This document shows positions 39,148 to 45,394 of a DNA stretch of 64,000 nucleotides, piece after piece. The stretch is taken from the NCBI RefSeq assembly GCF_900890425.1, contig NZ_CAAHFG010000005.1, positions 124,001-188,000 on the forward strand, written 5' to 3'. The position numbers and the translations under genes are program-made. This DNA comes from Pontiella desulfatans. GTDB taxonomy: Bacteria > Verrucomicrobiota > Kiritimatiellia > Kiritimatiellales > Pontiellaceae. The notes beneath the pieces were generated by a model. It was not told where the DNA came from and ran no database searches. It worked only from the letters and a program-made list of their open reading frames with translations. Numbering within the stretch: position 1 is the first letter of the stretch; each line of letters opens with the position of its first letter.

Positions 39148-39555
39148 ATGCTTACTTTGAATATATCACACTCTAAAAAGGTGCCCGCTGATGTCGACTT
39201 CAGCAGTAAAAGTTATTCCGTAGCCCTCTCTGTTGAGCTTCCGAACAATATGTCGGCGCAAGAACTAAAGGCTGAAATGCACCGGCGTTATGCCGAACTT
39301 GAAATAGCTGTTGATGAACAGATCACGGGCAAAGTAACCCGCAGAACGCAAGAGAGAAGACCTCAATCCAAAAAGGATTCCGCCAGCGAAAAACAATTAG
39401 TCTATTTAATGGATCTAGCGAAGGCTCGTAACGTGTCTCCGCAGCAACTTGACGCCCTAATTCAACAACGGGTCGGAGTAGAGTCAGCGTTGATGTTAGA
39501 CCGCAAAAGTTGCAGTTTGATGATAGACCAAATGCAGCAATATAAGGCTGCATAG
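39148..39555 (+). CDS. hypothetical mobile-element protein
   Basis: The product has 135 residues with an ATG behind CGAAGGAG. The first 60 residues look like a small alpha/beta domain (YSVALSVELPNNMSAQELKAE). After a basic hinge (TRRTQERRPQSKKD) the C-terminal 50 residues read SEKQLVYLMDLAKARNV...SCSLMIDQM. This K-Q-x-x-Y-L-x-x-L-A...L-I-D pattern is a small helical domain frequent at the ends of plasmid and ICE accessory proteins, where it may bind nucleic acid. No function is known to me. Its own terminator-like hairpin upstream and a roughly 500-bp untranslated stretch downstream suggest independent transcription. Confidence 0.72.
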   Translation: MLTLNISHSKKVPADVDFSSKSYSVALSVELPNNMSAQELKAEMHRRYAELEIAVDEQITGKVTRRTQERRPQSKKDSASEKQLVYLMDLAKARNVSPQQLDALIQQRVGVESALMLDRKSCSLMIDQMQQYKAA

Positions 39556-39678
39556 AACACTTGTGATAACAGCCTCAATGCCTACAGGACGAGAGGCTCT
39601 TGTCACATAATCCATGCACATATTGAATATGCTAAAGTTGGTTCTCGAGGAACAAGAATTCTGGATTTGAAAAAATCC

Positions 39679-39724
39679 AAGTCCACGAATCTCTGTTTTT
39701 TTCGGGCACGAGTGGGCTTTTTTT
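39679..39724 (+). terminator. possible terminator with long loop
   Basis: AAGTCCAC (39679-39686) can pair with GTGGGCTT (39712-39719, one G-T), followed by five more T residues. The 25-base loop makes it weaker than the other terminators here. Confidence 0.45.
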
Positions 39725-39832
39725 GTAACGAGGGACCGCGAATGCAATTGATTTGGAGCCGTTTATTGTCTCAATGGTCTCTGAATTGTCCTGAAAGTCC
39801 ATCGGTTGACCGTCATTTTAACCAATGGGAAT

Positions 39833-39874
39833 GGGGCTAAACTCGAGTTTCTTAGGGAATTGGTGTTTAGCCCC
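39833..39874. repeat. 10-bp perfect inverted repeat
   Basis: GGGGCTAAAC (39833-39842) and GTTTAGCCCC (39865-39874) are perfect complements 22 bases apart. The palindrome AAACTCGAGTTT overlaps the left arm, allowing an alternative fold. There is no T-run. Confidence 0.5.
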
Positions 39875-40050
39875 CTTTCAGGTCATCCTCCGGAATCCGA
39901 AAATCAGAACCCGAACTCAGAATCTGAAAATGGGTTTATGCTAAAAGTTAGCATGCTGGCCATGTAATTTGCCTTACACATCATCACGATTCACTCCTGT
40001 GATCAGGCTATCTCCACACCGATTTCATTAAACACATAAAGGAGATTCAT

Positions 40051-40491
40051 ATGATCATGCAATTAACGACGGAATTAGCCGTAAAAGAGGATCGAGAACC
40101 GGGGCCGAAGATCACTAAGCCTGCTGATGCGGCGGAATATCTGAAAGATCTTCGCCTCAGCCTGCTCCAGCAGGAAACATTTATTTGCGTAACATTGGAT
40201 TGTAAAAGCCAGATCATCGATCGCCATATTATTTCGATCGGGGTTCTGGACAGCACGCTGGTGTCACCGAGAGAATTATACCGGGTGGCAATCAACGATT
40301 CGGCCAAGAGTATTCTGGTGGCCCATAATCATCCAAGTGGCGACTTAGCCCCTTCAGCCCAGGACCTTCAGGTGACGAAGAAGCTGATCGAGGCGGGGAG
40401 GATTATGGAAATCGCACTGCTAGATCACCTTATAATTGCAGCGGGAGATGACCACCTAAGCCTGAAGGAATCTGGTCTGGTCAAGTTCTAG
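40051..40491 (+). CDS. radC: RadC-family JAB/MPN-domain protein
   Basis: The product has 146 residues. The JAMM metal-binding signature is intact: HNHPSGDLAPSAQD near 92-105, plus the usual RadC context (FICVTLDCKSQIID, SPRELYRVAI). It lacks the N-terminal helix-hairpin-helix part of chromosomal RadC, which is typical for the short RadC/YeeS-like proteins of genomic islands, plasmids and ICEs. The biochemical role is not established; it is commonly found beside antirestriction genes, as here with ardC downstream. ATG follows AAAGGAGATTCAT; a second ATG two codons on is possible. The next 30 bases after the stop contain two operator-like palindromes. Confidence 0.9.
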   Translation: MIMQLTTELAVKEDREPGPKITKPADAAEYLKDLRLSLLQQETFICVTLDCKSQIIDRHIISIGVLDSTLVSPRELYRVAINDSAKSILVAHNHPSGDLAPSAQDLQVTKKLIEAGRIMEIALLDHLIIAAGDDHLSLKESGLVKF

Positions 40492-40497
40492 TTCAGC

Positions 40498-40516
40498 TTT
40501 GGAACACTGTTCCAAA
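40498..40516. promoter_or_regulatory. perfect 19-bp palindrome, first of a pair
   Basis: TTTGGAACA-C-TGTTCCAAA is perfectly symmetric. It lies 7 bp after the radC stop and about 230 bp before ardC, with a second site 12 bp downstream. The GAAC...GTTC core resembles some LexA-type and repressor operators. Confidence 0.58.
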
Positions 40517-40528
40517 ACAAGTCAGACT

Positions 40529-40546
40529 TTTGGAACGCGTTCCAAA
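40529..40546. promoter_or_regulatory. perfect 18-bp palindrome, second of a pair
   Basis: TTTGGAACGCGTTCCAAA is a perfect palindrome and shares the TTTGGAAC half-site with the copy at 40498. The centres are about 30 bp apart, roughly three helical turns, which would favour cooperative binding on one DNA face. Confidence 0.58.
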
Positions 40547-40560
40547 GTTTGTCACACTGC

Positions 40561-40590
40561 AAGGGTCGTCCATCCGGGCGGCCCTTTACC
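40561..40590 (+). terminator. terminator-like hairpin downstream of radC
   Basis: An 11-bp stem (AAGGGTCGTCC with GGGCGGCCCTT, two wobbles) closes a 4-base loop; the T-run is interrupted (TTTACCCTTTT). It has the same core as the terminators at 39090 and 43169. Confidence 0.55.
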
Positions 40591-40607
40591 CTTTTCCGCC
40601 AAGCGCC
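40582..40607 (+). repeat. imperfect direct repeat, upstream copy (flanks ardC)
   Basis: The segment CCCTTTACC-CTTTTCCGCCAAGCGCC recurs as CCCTTATTC-ATTTCCGCCAAGCGCC at 41741-41765, sharing an identical 14-base TTCCGCCAAGCGCC core. Together the copies bracket the ardC gene. Confidence 0.5.
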
Positions 40608-40691
40608 AGACGCTGGAGGCAGACGCCAGGCGTCAGGAAACACGAAGACGGCACGCCCTGTGTGGGGCGGTCGGAGACTAACAACGAACCA

Positions 40692-40731
40692 GCAACAAGC
40701 CACCTCCCCGTTGTGGGAGGTGGCTTGTTGC
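40692..40731 (+). promoter_or_regulatory. very strong 17-bp hairpin just upstream of ardC
   Basis: GCAACAAGCCACCTCCC pairs perfectly with GGGAGGTGGCTTGTTGC around CGTTGT. It ends 18 bp before the ardC start codon. No T-run follows, so it is not a standard terminator. The 3' arm carries a GGGAGG Shine-Dalgarno-like core that the hairpin would bury, so translational control or a processing site is possible. Confidence 0.6.
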
Positions 40732-40749
40732 GTATGGAGATAAGTAAGT

Positions 40750-41676
40750 ATGAATGGAAGAGATAAAATTAATCAGCTCATCACACAACGGATGATAGAT
40801 CGCATAACCGAGATCGGTGAGCTGCCATGGCACAAGCCGTGGACCTCGGTGTCGATGATGCCGCGAAATCTGGTCAGCAAAAAGAACTACCGTGGCGTGA
40901 ACGTCTTCCTTCTCCATATGATGGGGTTCACTTCGCAATGGTGGCTAACGCTCAAGCAGGTAAACGCCCTTGGCGGAAAAATCAGAACGGGGGAGAAGGG
41001 CTCGCCTGTGGTTTTTTTTAAGATCGTGGAGCCGAGGGGTGATGCCGTTGGCAGTGACGGCAAGTCTAAGTCTTTCGCGATGCTGCGCTATTATCGAGTA
41101 TGGAACACTGACCAGTGCGAAGGGCTTGATGGCAAGGTGCCAGTGGTGGAAGTGCCGAAGCGGGTGCATACACCCATTGAGAACGCCGAAGCCGTTATCC
41201 GCAACATGCCGTGCCCGCCGCGTGTTGCACATGGCCGGAGGCAGGCATCGTACTGCCCGCCGACCGACACGGTCAGTATGCCGTCACCGGAAACATTCGT
41301 CAGTGGAGAGAGTTATTTTTCAGCCCTCCTTCACGAATGTGTTCATGCCACCGGGGCAGCGAAGAGATTGGCCCGTAAAGCCATCATGGAGCCTAACCGG
41401 TTCGGAAGTGACCCGTATGCCAAAGAAGAGCTTGTTGCTGAACTTGGCGCAGCTTTCCTCTGCGGGCACTGCGGTATCTTGCCGAAGACCGAGGAGAACT
41501 CTGCTGCCTATCTGAAAGGTTGGTTAGCGAGGTTGAAGGCTGAGCCTTCGATGCTGATCACCGCCGGTAGTCAGGCTCAAAAAGCCTATGACTATGTATT
41601 GGGTAACCTAGAAATCAAAGCACCCGCTGCTGAACCGGTTGCTGAGGGCGTAGTGGCTGAGAAGCTTGCCGCGTGA
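40750..41676 (+). CDS. ardC: ArdC-type antirestriction protein with zincin metallopeptidase domain
   Basis: The product has 308 residues. Residues 1-130 are an ArdC N-terminal domain (INQLITQRMIDRITEIGELP, then LHMMGFTSQWWLTLKQV and GEKGSPVVFFKIVE), which in relatives binds single-stranded DNA. Residues about 135-300 are the associated metallopeptidase-like domain with the zinc motif H-E-C-V-H followed by ATGAAKRLAR, and a downstream acidic residue in KEELVAELGAAFL. ArdC proteins protect incoming conjugative DNA from restriction enzymes of the recipient. This fits the RadC neighbour and island setting. ATG follows ATGGAGATAAGTAAGT. Translation may be influenced by the hairpin at 40692-40731. 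Confidence 0.9.
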   Translation: MNGRDKINQLITQRMIDRITEIGELPWHKPWTSVSMMPRNLVSKKNYRGVNVFLLHMMGFTSQWWLTLKQVNALGGKIRTGEKGSPVVFFKIVEPRGDAVGSDGKSKSFAMLRYYRVWNTDQCEGLDGKVPVVEVPKRVHTPIENAEAVIRNMPCPPRVAHGRRQASYCPPTDTVSMPSPETFVSGESYFSALLHECVHATGAAKRLARKAIMEPNRFGSDPYAKEELVAELGAAFLCGHCGILPKTEENSAAYLKGWLARLKAEPSMLITAGSQAQKAYDYVLGNLEIKAPAAEPVAEGVVAEKLAA

Positions 41677-41740
41677 AGGCCTGATCACCACACCGCGAAC
41701 CTCCGCACCCTGAACACAGGCCATTGCCGTATTCGGGGTG

Positions 41741-41765
41741 CCCTTATTCATTTCCGCCAAGCGCC
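41741..41765 (+). repeat. imperfect direct repeat, downstream copy (flanks ardC)
   Basis: This is the partner of 40582-40607, sharing TTCCGCCAAGCGCC. It lies between the ardC stop and the IS3 element. Confidence 0.5.
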
Positions 41766-41870
41766 TGACTGTGCGCCTACCCCCAATCTTAAACCACGGA
41801 TCGGTGAACTTAAGGTGGAACCTGCGGTTCCCTGTTCCGTGTTCTGGCGGCCAACGAGCCGCCCTTCCAT

Positions 41871-41945
41871 GATGCCGTCGCGGAGCGGAGCCCGTCCCCG
41901 AAGGGGCGGCCCGGAGGGCCGAGGGCGGAGCGCAGCGACGGCATC
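41871..41945. repeat. inverted repeat inside the IS, downstream of the transposase
   Basis: GATGCCGTCGC (41871-41881) and GCGACGGCATC (41935-41945) are perfect 11-bp complements around a GC-rich centre that itself folds (CCCC-GAAG-GGGC). It lies between the transposase stop and the IS end and may block read-through or shape the end. Confidence 0.55.
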
Positions 41946-41953
41946 ACTTGCGA

Positions 41954-42799
41954 TCATGTTCTGACTGCTCCTTCCATGAATACCTCGGCGGGGGTGCGTT
42001 TGTCCAGAGCGCTGTGCTTCCTCTCGTGGTTGTAATATTTAAAATAGCTGTCAAGGCCCCGATGCAACGCATGCCCGTCGGCATAGCATGCGGGATAGAT
42101 TTTCTCATACTTCACCGACCACCACAGTCGTTCGATGAATACGTTGTCCAACGCCCGGCCTCGCCCGTCCATGCTGATGGTGATGTTCTCGTTTAACAGG
42201 ACACCGGTGAAGGCGTTCGAGGTGAACTGGCTTCCTTGGTCGGTGTTGAATATCTCCGGATTCCCCTGCGTCAGCGCACGCTCCAGCGCATCAACGCAGA
42301 ACGTGCTCTCCATGGTGCTTGAGAGCTCCCAGGCGAGCACATAGCGGCTGTACCAGTCGATTACGGCGGTCAGGTACATGTATCCATGCCGCATCGGGAT
42401 GTAGGTGATGTCCGTACTCCAAACCTGGTTCACCCGTTCGATGTCCACATTGCGCAGCAAATAAGGGTAGATCTTGTGCCTCGGGGCGGGCTTGCTCGTG
42501 TGCGGACCGGGCGTGATGGCCTGAATCCCCATCAGCTGCATGAGGCGGGCGACCCGCTTGTGATTGACATCATAGTCTTGATCACGCAACCAGTCCGTCA
42601 TGCGTGGATAGCCGAACTCCGGATGCCGGAGATACTGCTCGTCGATCAAACGCATCAGAAGCAGGTTCTCCGGCGTTTCCGGGGCGGGGTCGTAGTAGAA
42701 GCCCGATCTGGGGACGCCTGCGAGCCTACACTGCCGCCGAACCGAATAATCGGTGCCGGGCTCCACCCAGCTGCGGCGCGTTGAAAGCGGCAGGCTCAT
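41954..42799 (-). CDS. IS3-family transposase OrfB (DDE catalytic part)
   Basis: OrfB has 281 residues from its own ATG at 42799. In life it is mainly produced as an OrfAB fusion by -1 frameshifting at A-AAA-AAG. The catalytic triad context is present: STDITYIP (first Asp), NTDQGSQF (second Asp) and DNVFIERLWWSVKYE (Glu). An HTH_21-like segment (HPEFGYPRMTDWLRD...VNHKRVARLMQ) precedes it. The C-terminus NHERKHSALDKRTPAEVF is typical of IS3-group integrase-core transposases. The longer open frame back to 42946 is the frameshifted overlap with OrfA, not a separate start. Confidence 0.92.
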   Translation of the reverse strand: MSLPLSTRRSWVEPGTDYSVRRQCRLAGVPRSGFYYDPAPETPENLLLMRLIDEQYLRHPEFGYPRMTDWLRDQDYDVNHKRVARLMQLMGIQAITPGPHTSKPAPRHKIYPYLLRNVDIERVNQVWSTDITYIPMRHGYMYLTAVIDWYSRYVLAWELSSTMESTFCVDALERALTQGNPEIFNTDQGSQFTSNAFTGVLLNENITISMDGRGRALDNVFIERLWWSVKYEKIYPACYADGHALHRGLDSYFKYYNHERKHSALDKRTPAEVFMEGAVRT

Positions 42800-43080
42800 A
42801 GCTTTTTTTCGAGCCACTTCACGTCCATCTTCAGACGCCCGATCTCTTCGTAAAGTGGAGCCGTAAGCTCTTCTTCCGTTTGAGCCTGCTTCTTTTTCCC
42901 CGATGCAAAAAGATCCGGCGCATTCGAAAGCAACTGCTTCTTCCAATCCGAAATCTGGTTCGGATGGACCTGATATTCCGATGCCAGCTCCGCCAATGTC
43001 TTCACGCCCTTGATGGCCTCAATCGCCACCTTGGCCTTGAACTTGTCCGTGAATGTTCTTCGTTTTCTTCCCATTTCCAT
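42796..43080 (-). CDS. IS3-family transposase OrfA (helix-turn-helix)
   Basis: OrfA has 94 residues. It begins MEMGRKRRTFTDKFKAKVA and contains the HTH_Tnp_1 pattern TLAELASEYQVHPNQISDWKKQ. It ends with a leucine-zipper-like coiled coil (LYEEIGRLKMDVKWLEKKL) used for transposase multimerisation. The final codons GAA-AAA-AAG contain the slippery heptamer, so a fraction of ribosomes shift into OrfB. OrfA alone normally acts as a DNA-binding regulator of transposition. Confidence 0.92.
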   Translation of the reverse strand: MEMGRKRRTFTDKFKAKVAIEAIKGVKTLAELASEYQVHPNQISDWKKQLLSNAPDLFASGKKKQAQTEEELTAPLYEEIGRLKMDVKWLEKKL

Positions 43081-43168
43081 GCGTCCTTTTGTACCATGTT
43101 GAGGACGCAGGTTCCACTTAAGCCGGTGGTCCGAAAATCGGGGTTAAGCGCACTGGCACGAAGAAGCT

Positions 43169-43203
43169 GGGGCCGTCCTGCATACAGCAGGGCGGCCCCT
43201 TTT
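43169..43203 (+). terminator. strong intrinsic terminator
   Basis: A 13-bp stem (GGGGCCGTCCTGC with GCAGGGCGGCCCC, one wobble), 5-base loop and TTTT. It lies 33 bp upstream of the 43237 start codon and shares the GG.CGTCC...GGGCGGCC core with 40561 and 39090. Confidence 0.88.
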
Positions 43204-43236
43204 AATTTAACAACTAAACAAACAAGGAGAATAACA

Positions 43237-43548
43237 ATGAGTGAAGCAACCATAGAACAAAGCCCATCCAGTGGCATGCGAGCCTTCTGCATGGGTAAAA
43301 TCGTGTCGACACCGGGTGCGTTGGCGGCTCTTGAATCTGCAGGACATAACGCCAGTGAATTCCTTGTCCGCCATGCTTTGGGCGACTGGGGAGACTTGGT
43401 CGAAGAGGACAAGGTCAGCAATGACGAAGCCGTGGCAGATGATCTCCGCATTCTGTCGGCATACCGTCTGCAGGATGGAGTTCGTATCTGGGTAATAACG
43501 GAAGCGGACCGGTCTGCAACGACCATCTTGCTTCCGAGCGAATACTGA
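43237..43548 (+). CDS. small conserved mobile-element protein
   Basis: The product has 103 residues from the ATG behind AACAAGGAGAATAACA. The segments IVSTPGALAALESAG, FLVRHALGDWGDLVEEDK and WVITEADRSATTILLP match a small protein very common on plasmids and ICEs of Proteobacteria. It is often labelled hypothetical or, wrongly, as a type I restriction subunit. Its function is unknown; it is usually encoded with antirestriction and single-strand DNA-handling genes. The open frame extends far upstream through the IS, but that part is fortuitous. It forms an operon with the next gene (10 bp gap). Confidence 0.85.
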   Translation: MSEATIEQSPSSGMRAFCMGKIVSTPGALAALESAGHNASEFLVRHALGDWGDLVEEDKVSNDEAVADDLRILSAYRLQDGVRIWVITEADRSATTILLPSEY

Positions 43549-43558
43549 GGAGAGAGTC

Positions 43559-44623
43559 ATGTATGAAGAAGATGAATTCGGAGAATATGATGACTATCCC
43601 CCGCAGCAACATCGACCATCTCGTCGCCGATTGTGCTTTCCCCTCCAATGGAAACTCGCTGTGGCGGCTGCGGTGGTGTTCGTGCTGGTCTCACTGCGTT
43701 TTTGCAGTGGAGGTCGCCAGGAGCCAGATACGGAGCTTCCGCGCAAGCAAACGGTTCGCGTGGTATCTATGAGTGAGATCGATCTTCGTGTCAGGGCCGC
43801 AGCAGTTTCCGCAAGGGATAAAGCTGCGCGCCATGCAGAGGAATCGGTCCGGCATTGGGTTGACGGCCTGCGCCGTCGCAATGTCGAATTCTGTGACTGG
43901 TATTTCAGTTACCTTACAGCCAACTCGCTTGAGTTGCGTGCGCTGGGATACCATCTGGCAGATACGGTACTTGTTGAAGCCATTGCCGGACAGCAACCGA
44001 CAGCGGAAGAGCGTCTGGAGGATGTGGTAAGTGAGGCGTATGCCGCACGGGTTCTTCATCCCTCAAGCGCTCAGCTTAAAGTTGAGAGTATTTGCCGTGT
44101 GAGCGTGGAGTTTTACCTCCAGTCCCTGAGTCAGCAGTTATCAGGGCTGGAGGCTGAGTTCGAGATTGCGCAGGCCGATTGGCCGCAGTACCTCGAAGGG
44201 CTGTCGAGATTAACACTGTCGATTGAGAATGGAAGACAGGTGCCTGTCGTCACTAAAGCGGTGATGGCTGGCAGCGGTATTGCCGTGGCCAAGGCCGTAA
44301 AGGTCGGAAGCGGGCAACTCCGGAGTCTGGTGGTTAAGGCCGGTGGTGACAGGTTGCTGGCCGGAGGCGCACGTGTTGGCGGTAAGTTTGTGAAAGGTGC
44401 GGGTTGGTGGCTGGCCATCGGTTTGACTGCGGCTGATCTCATTGACCATAGGCACACCGTCAGCGTTAACCGTCCGGTCCTTGAACGCAGCCTGAACGAA
44501 TATCTCGATGAGTTGGTCCAGTTAACTCTGTATGACTCGCAAACAGGCATCGTGCCTGTTATCGACGGTGTTCAGCGCGATGTTCTCAGCCGGATCGAAA
44601 CTGAAGACAAAAGCGAGAGGTAA
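43559..44623 (+). CDS. hypothetical membrane-anchored protein of the island
   Basis: The product has 354 residues. An acidic and basic N-terminal tail precedes one transmembrane helix (about 31-48, KLAVAAAVVFVLVSLRF), then a long helical soluble domain. Near 230-280 the sequence is glycine/alanine-rich with a second hydrophobic patch (GAGWWLAIGLTAADLI), possibly a second membrane contact. No enzyme motif is visible. The topology resembles small envelope proteins of mobile elements, but I cannot name a family. ATG lies behind GAGGAGAGAG. The gene ends 4 bp before the clamp-like gene, so the three genes 43237-45260 are one operon. Confidence 0.75.
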   Translation: MYEEDEFGEYDDYPPQQHRPSRRRLCFPLQWKLAVAAAVVFVLVSLRFCSGGRQEPDTELPRKQTVRVVSMSEIDLRVRAAAVSARDKAARHAEESVRHWVDGLRRRNVEFCDWYFSYLTANSLELRALGYHLADTVLVEAIAGQQPTAEERLEDVVSEAYAARVLHPSSAQLKVESICRVSVEFYLQSLSQQLSGLEAEFEIAQADWPQYLEGLSRLTLSIENGRQVPVVTKAVMAGSGIAVAKAVKVGSGQLRSLVVKAGGDRLLAGGARVGGKFVKGAGWWLAIGLTAADLIDHRHTVSVNRPVLERSLNEYLDELVQLTLYDSQTGIVPVIDGVQRDVLSRIETEDKSER

Positions 44624-44627
44624 TAAA

Positions 44628-45260
44628 GTGAAAGCAATAGAACTGAAAAATGGAGATCGGGGTGATCCCGATTTCCACCGCATGCGCTCTTTGCTTGCGT
44701 GTGTCGGAAAAGACAAGATGCGGCCGGAACTCCATTATATCCTCGTTGAAAAGACGAAGGCCGGGGTTTATGCGGTTGGATGCGACGGTCTCCGCCTGCG
44801 TCGGGACCTGTTCCGGATCAAGGTGGAGCCAGGTCTGTATGAGATTAAGGTAAACAACAGCCGGGAGATCCGGCTTATGCCCAGTCCGATGAAGGTCCGC
44901 TATCCAGCATACCGGAAAATAATCCCGGGTCTGGAACCTGAGTCGACATACAGCGCCGTAGGCAAAAGCCCGCGGTTTGTCATGTGGATCGGTGCGGCGC
45001 TGGGTTGTTATGTTGACCCAAAGCTAGTACCTATTGCGCATGATGAATACGGCGAGATCCATATCCAGAAATTGGATGGTGAGATTATGCCCCTGGTATT
45101 CCGGAATGACCACACTCTGGTTGTGGTTATGCCAATGAAGCTGGATGGCCATATCGGGGAGCAACTGGATCGTATGCAACTAGACCGGTTGCGCCGACTG
45201 CGGAAGTGGCTAAATCCAGCACCAAAAAAGAACCCACCCCATGGTGGACAACGTTGGTAA
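44628..45260 (+). CDS. reduced DnaN-like (beta sliding clamp-like) protein
   Basis: I choose the GTG at 44628 (behind GAGAGG), giving 210 residues. Longer frames overlap the previous gene. Segments line up with the bacterial beta clamp: MRPELHYILVE then VGCDGLRLR (clamp: R-x-x-L-x-G-x-L-x-E and A-T-D-G-H-R-L-A), YPAYRKIIPG (clamp F-P-D-Y-R-R-V-I-P), and PLVFRNDHTLVVVMPMKL (clamp C-terminus ending Y-V-V-M-P-M-R-L). Normal DnaN has about 366 residues in three domains; here only clamp domains II-III seem represented, with internal deletions and an extra 35-residue basic tail. A role in element replication, or as a decoy or partner of the host replisome, is inferred. The similarity was judged by eye. 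Confidence 0.6.
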   Translation: MKAIELKNGDRGDPDFHRMRSLLACVGKDKMRPELHYILVEKTKAGVYAVGCDGLRLRRDLFRIKVEPGLYEIKVNNSREIRLMPSPMKVRYPAYRKIIPGLEPESTYSAVGKSPRFVMWIGAALGCYVDPKLVPIAHDEYGEIHIQKLDGEIMPLVFRNDHTLVVVMPMKLDGHIGEQLDRMQLDRLRRLRKWLNPAPKKNPPHGGQRW

Positions 45261-45394
45261 GGCGCAAGGCGGCCTAGGCCGCCGGGAAGAAGGCGGTGGA
45301 ATACCCATCCCTTCTTTTTTGCTGACGAAAAATGGGTTATGGGGTTGTGGGCACCCTAAGTTCAAATCCAACCGGGCTACCGGACTCGTTGCGA
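45261..45394. other. island/host boundary region with GC palindrome
   Basis: No gene is apparent. A perfect 16-bp palindrome GGCGGCCTAGGCCGCC lies at 45268-45283 and a T-run follows about 30 bp later. A stretch near 45359-45381 (AGTTCAAATCCAACCGGGCT) looks like a tRNA T-loop and acceptor 3' end, but its T-stem does not pair. This is the last sequence before typical host genes. Confidence 0.4.

Larger units (their letters stand above)
39556..40050. other. 495-bp gene-free, structured intergenic region
   Basis: No convincing ORF is present. The left part (39586-39724) has several self-complementary segments, including a 6-bp GGATTT/AAATCC hairpin with a GAAA loop at 39663-39678, and ends in a terminator-like stem with a T-run. 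The middle holds a 10-bp inverted repeat (39833-39874). The right end supplies AAAGGAG for the radC gene. It may hold a small RNA and regulatory sites. Confidence 0.5.
41815..43117 (-). mobile_element. IS3-family insertion sequence (1303 bp)
   Basis: The element is bounded by the 12-bp perfect inverted repeats GTGGAACCTGCG (41815-41826) and CGCAGGTTCCAC (43106-43117). It is flanked by the 5-bp target duplication TTAAG (41810-41814 and 43118-43122). Both transposase reading frames are on the minus strand. The two frames overlap at an A-AAA-AAG slippery sequence (minus strand, complement of 42802-42809), the usual IS3-family site for -1 frameshifting. Perfect ends and intact frames suggest a fairly recent insertion. 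Confidence 0.93.

Noticed and set aside
42880-43236. Upstream extension of the 43237 gene
   Set aside because: The frame stays open back into the IS element, but the good ribosome site and the family start are at 43237.
45339-45385. A complete tRNA at the island's right edge
   Set aside because: Only the T-loop consensus fits. The five bases before it cannot pair with those after it, and no anticodon arm is present.
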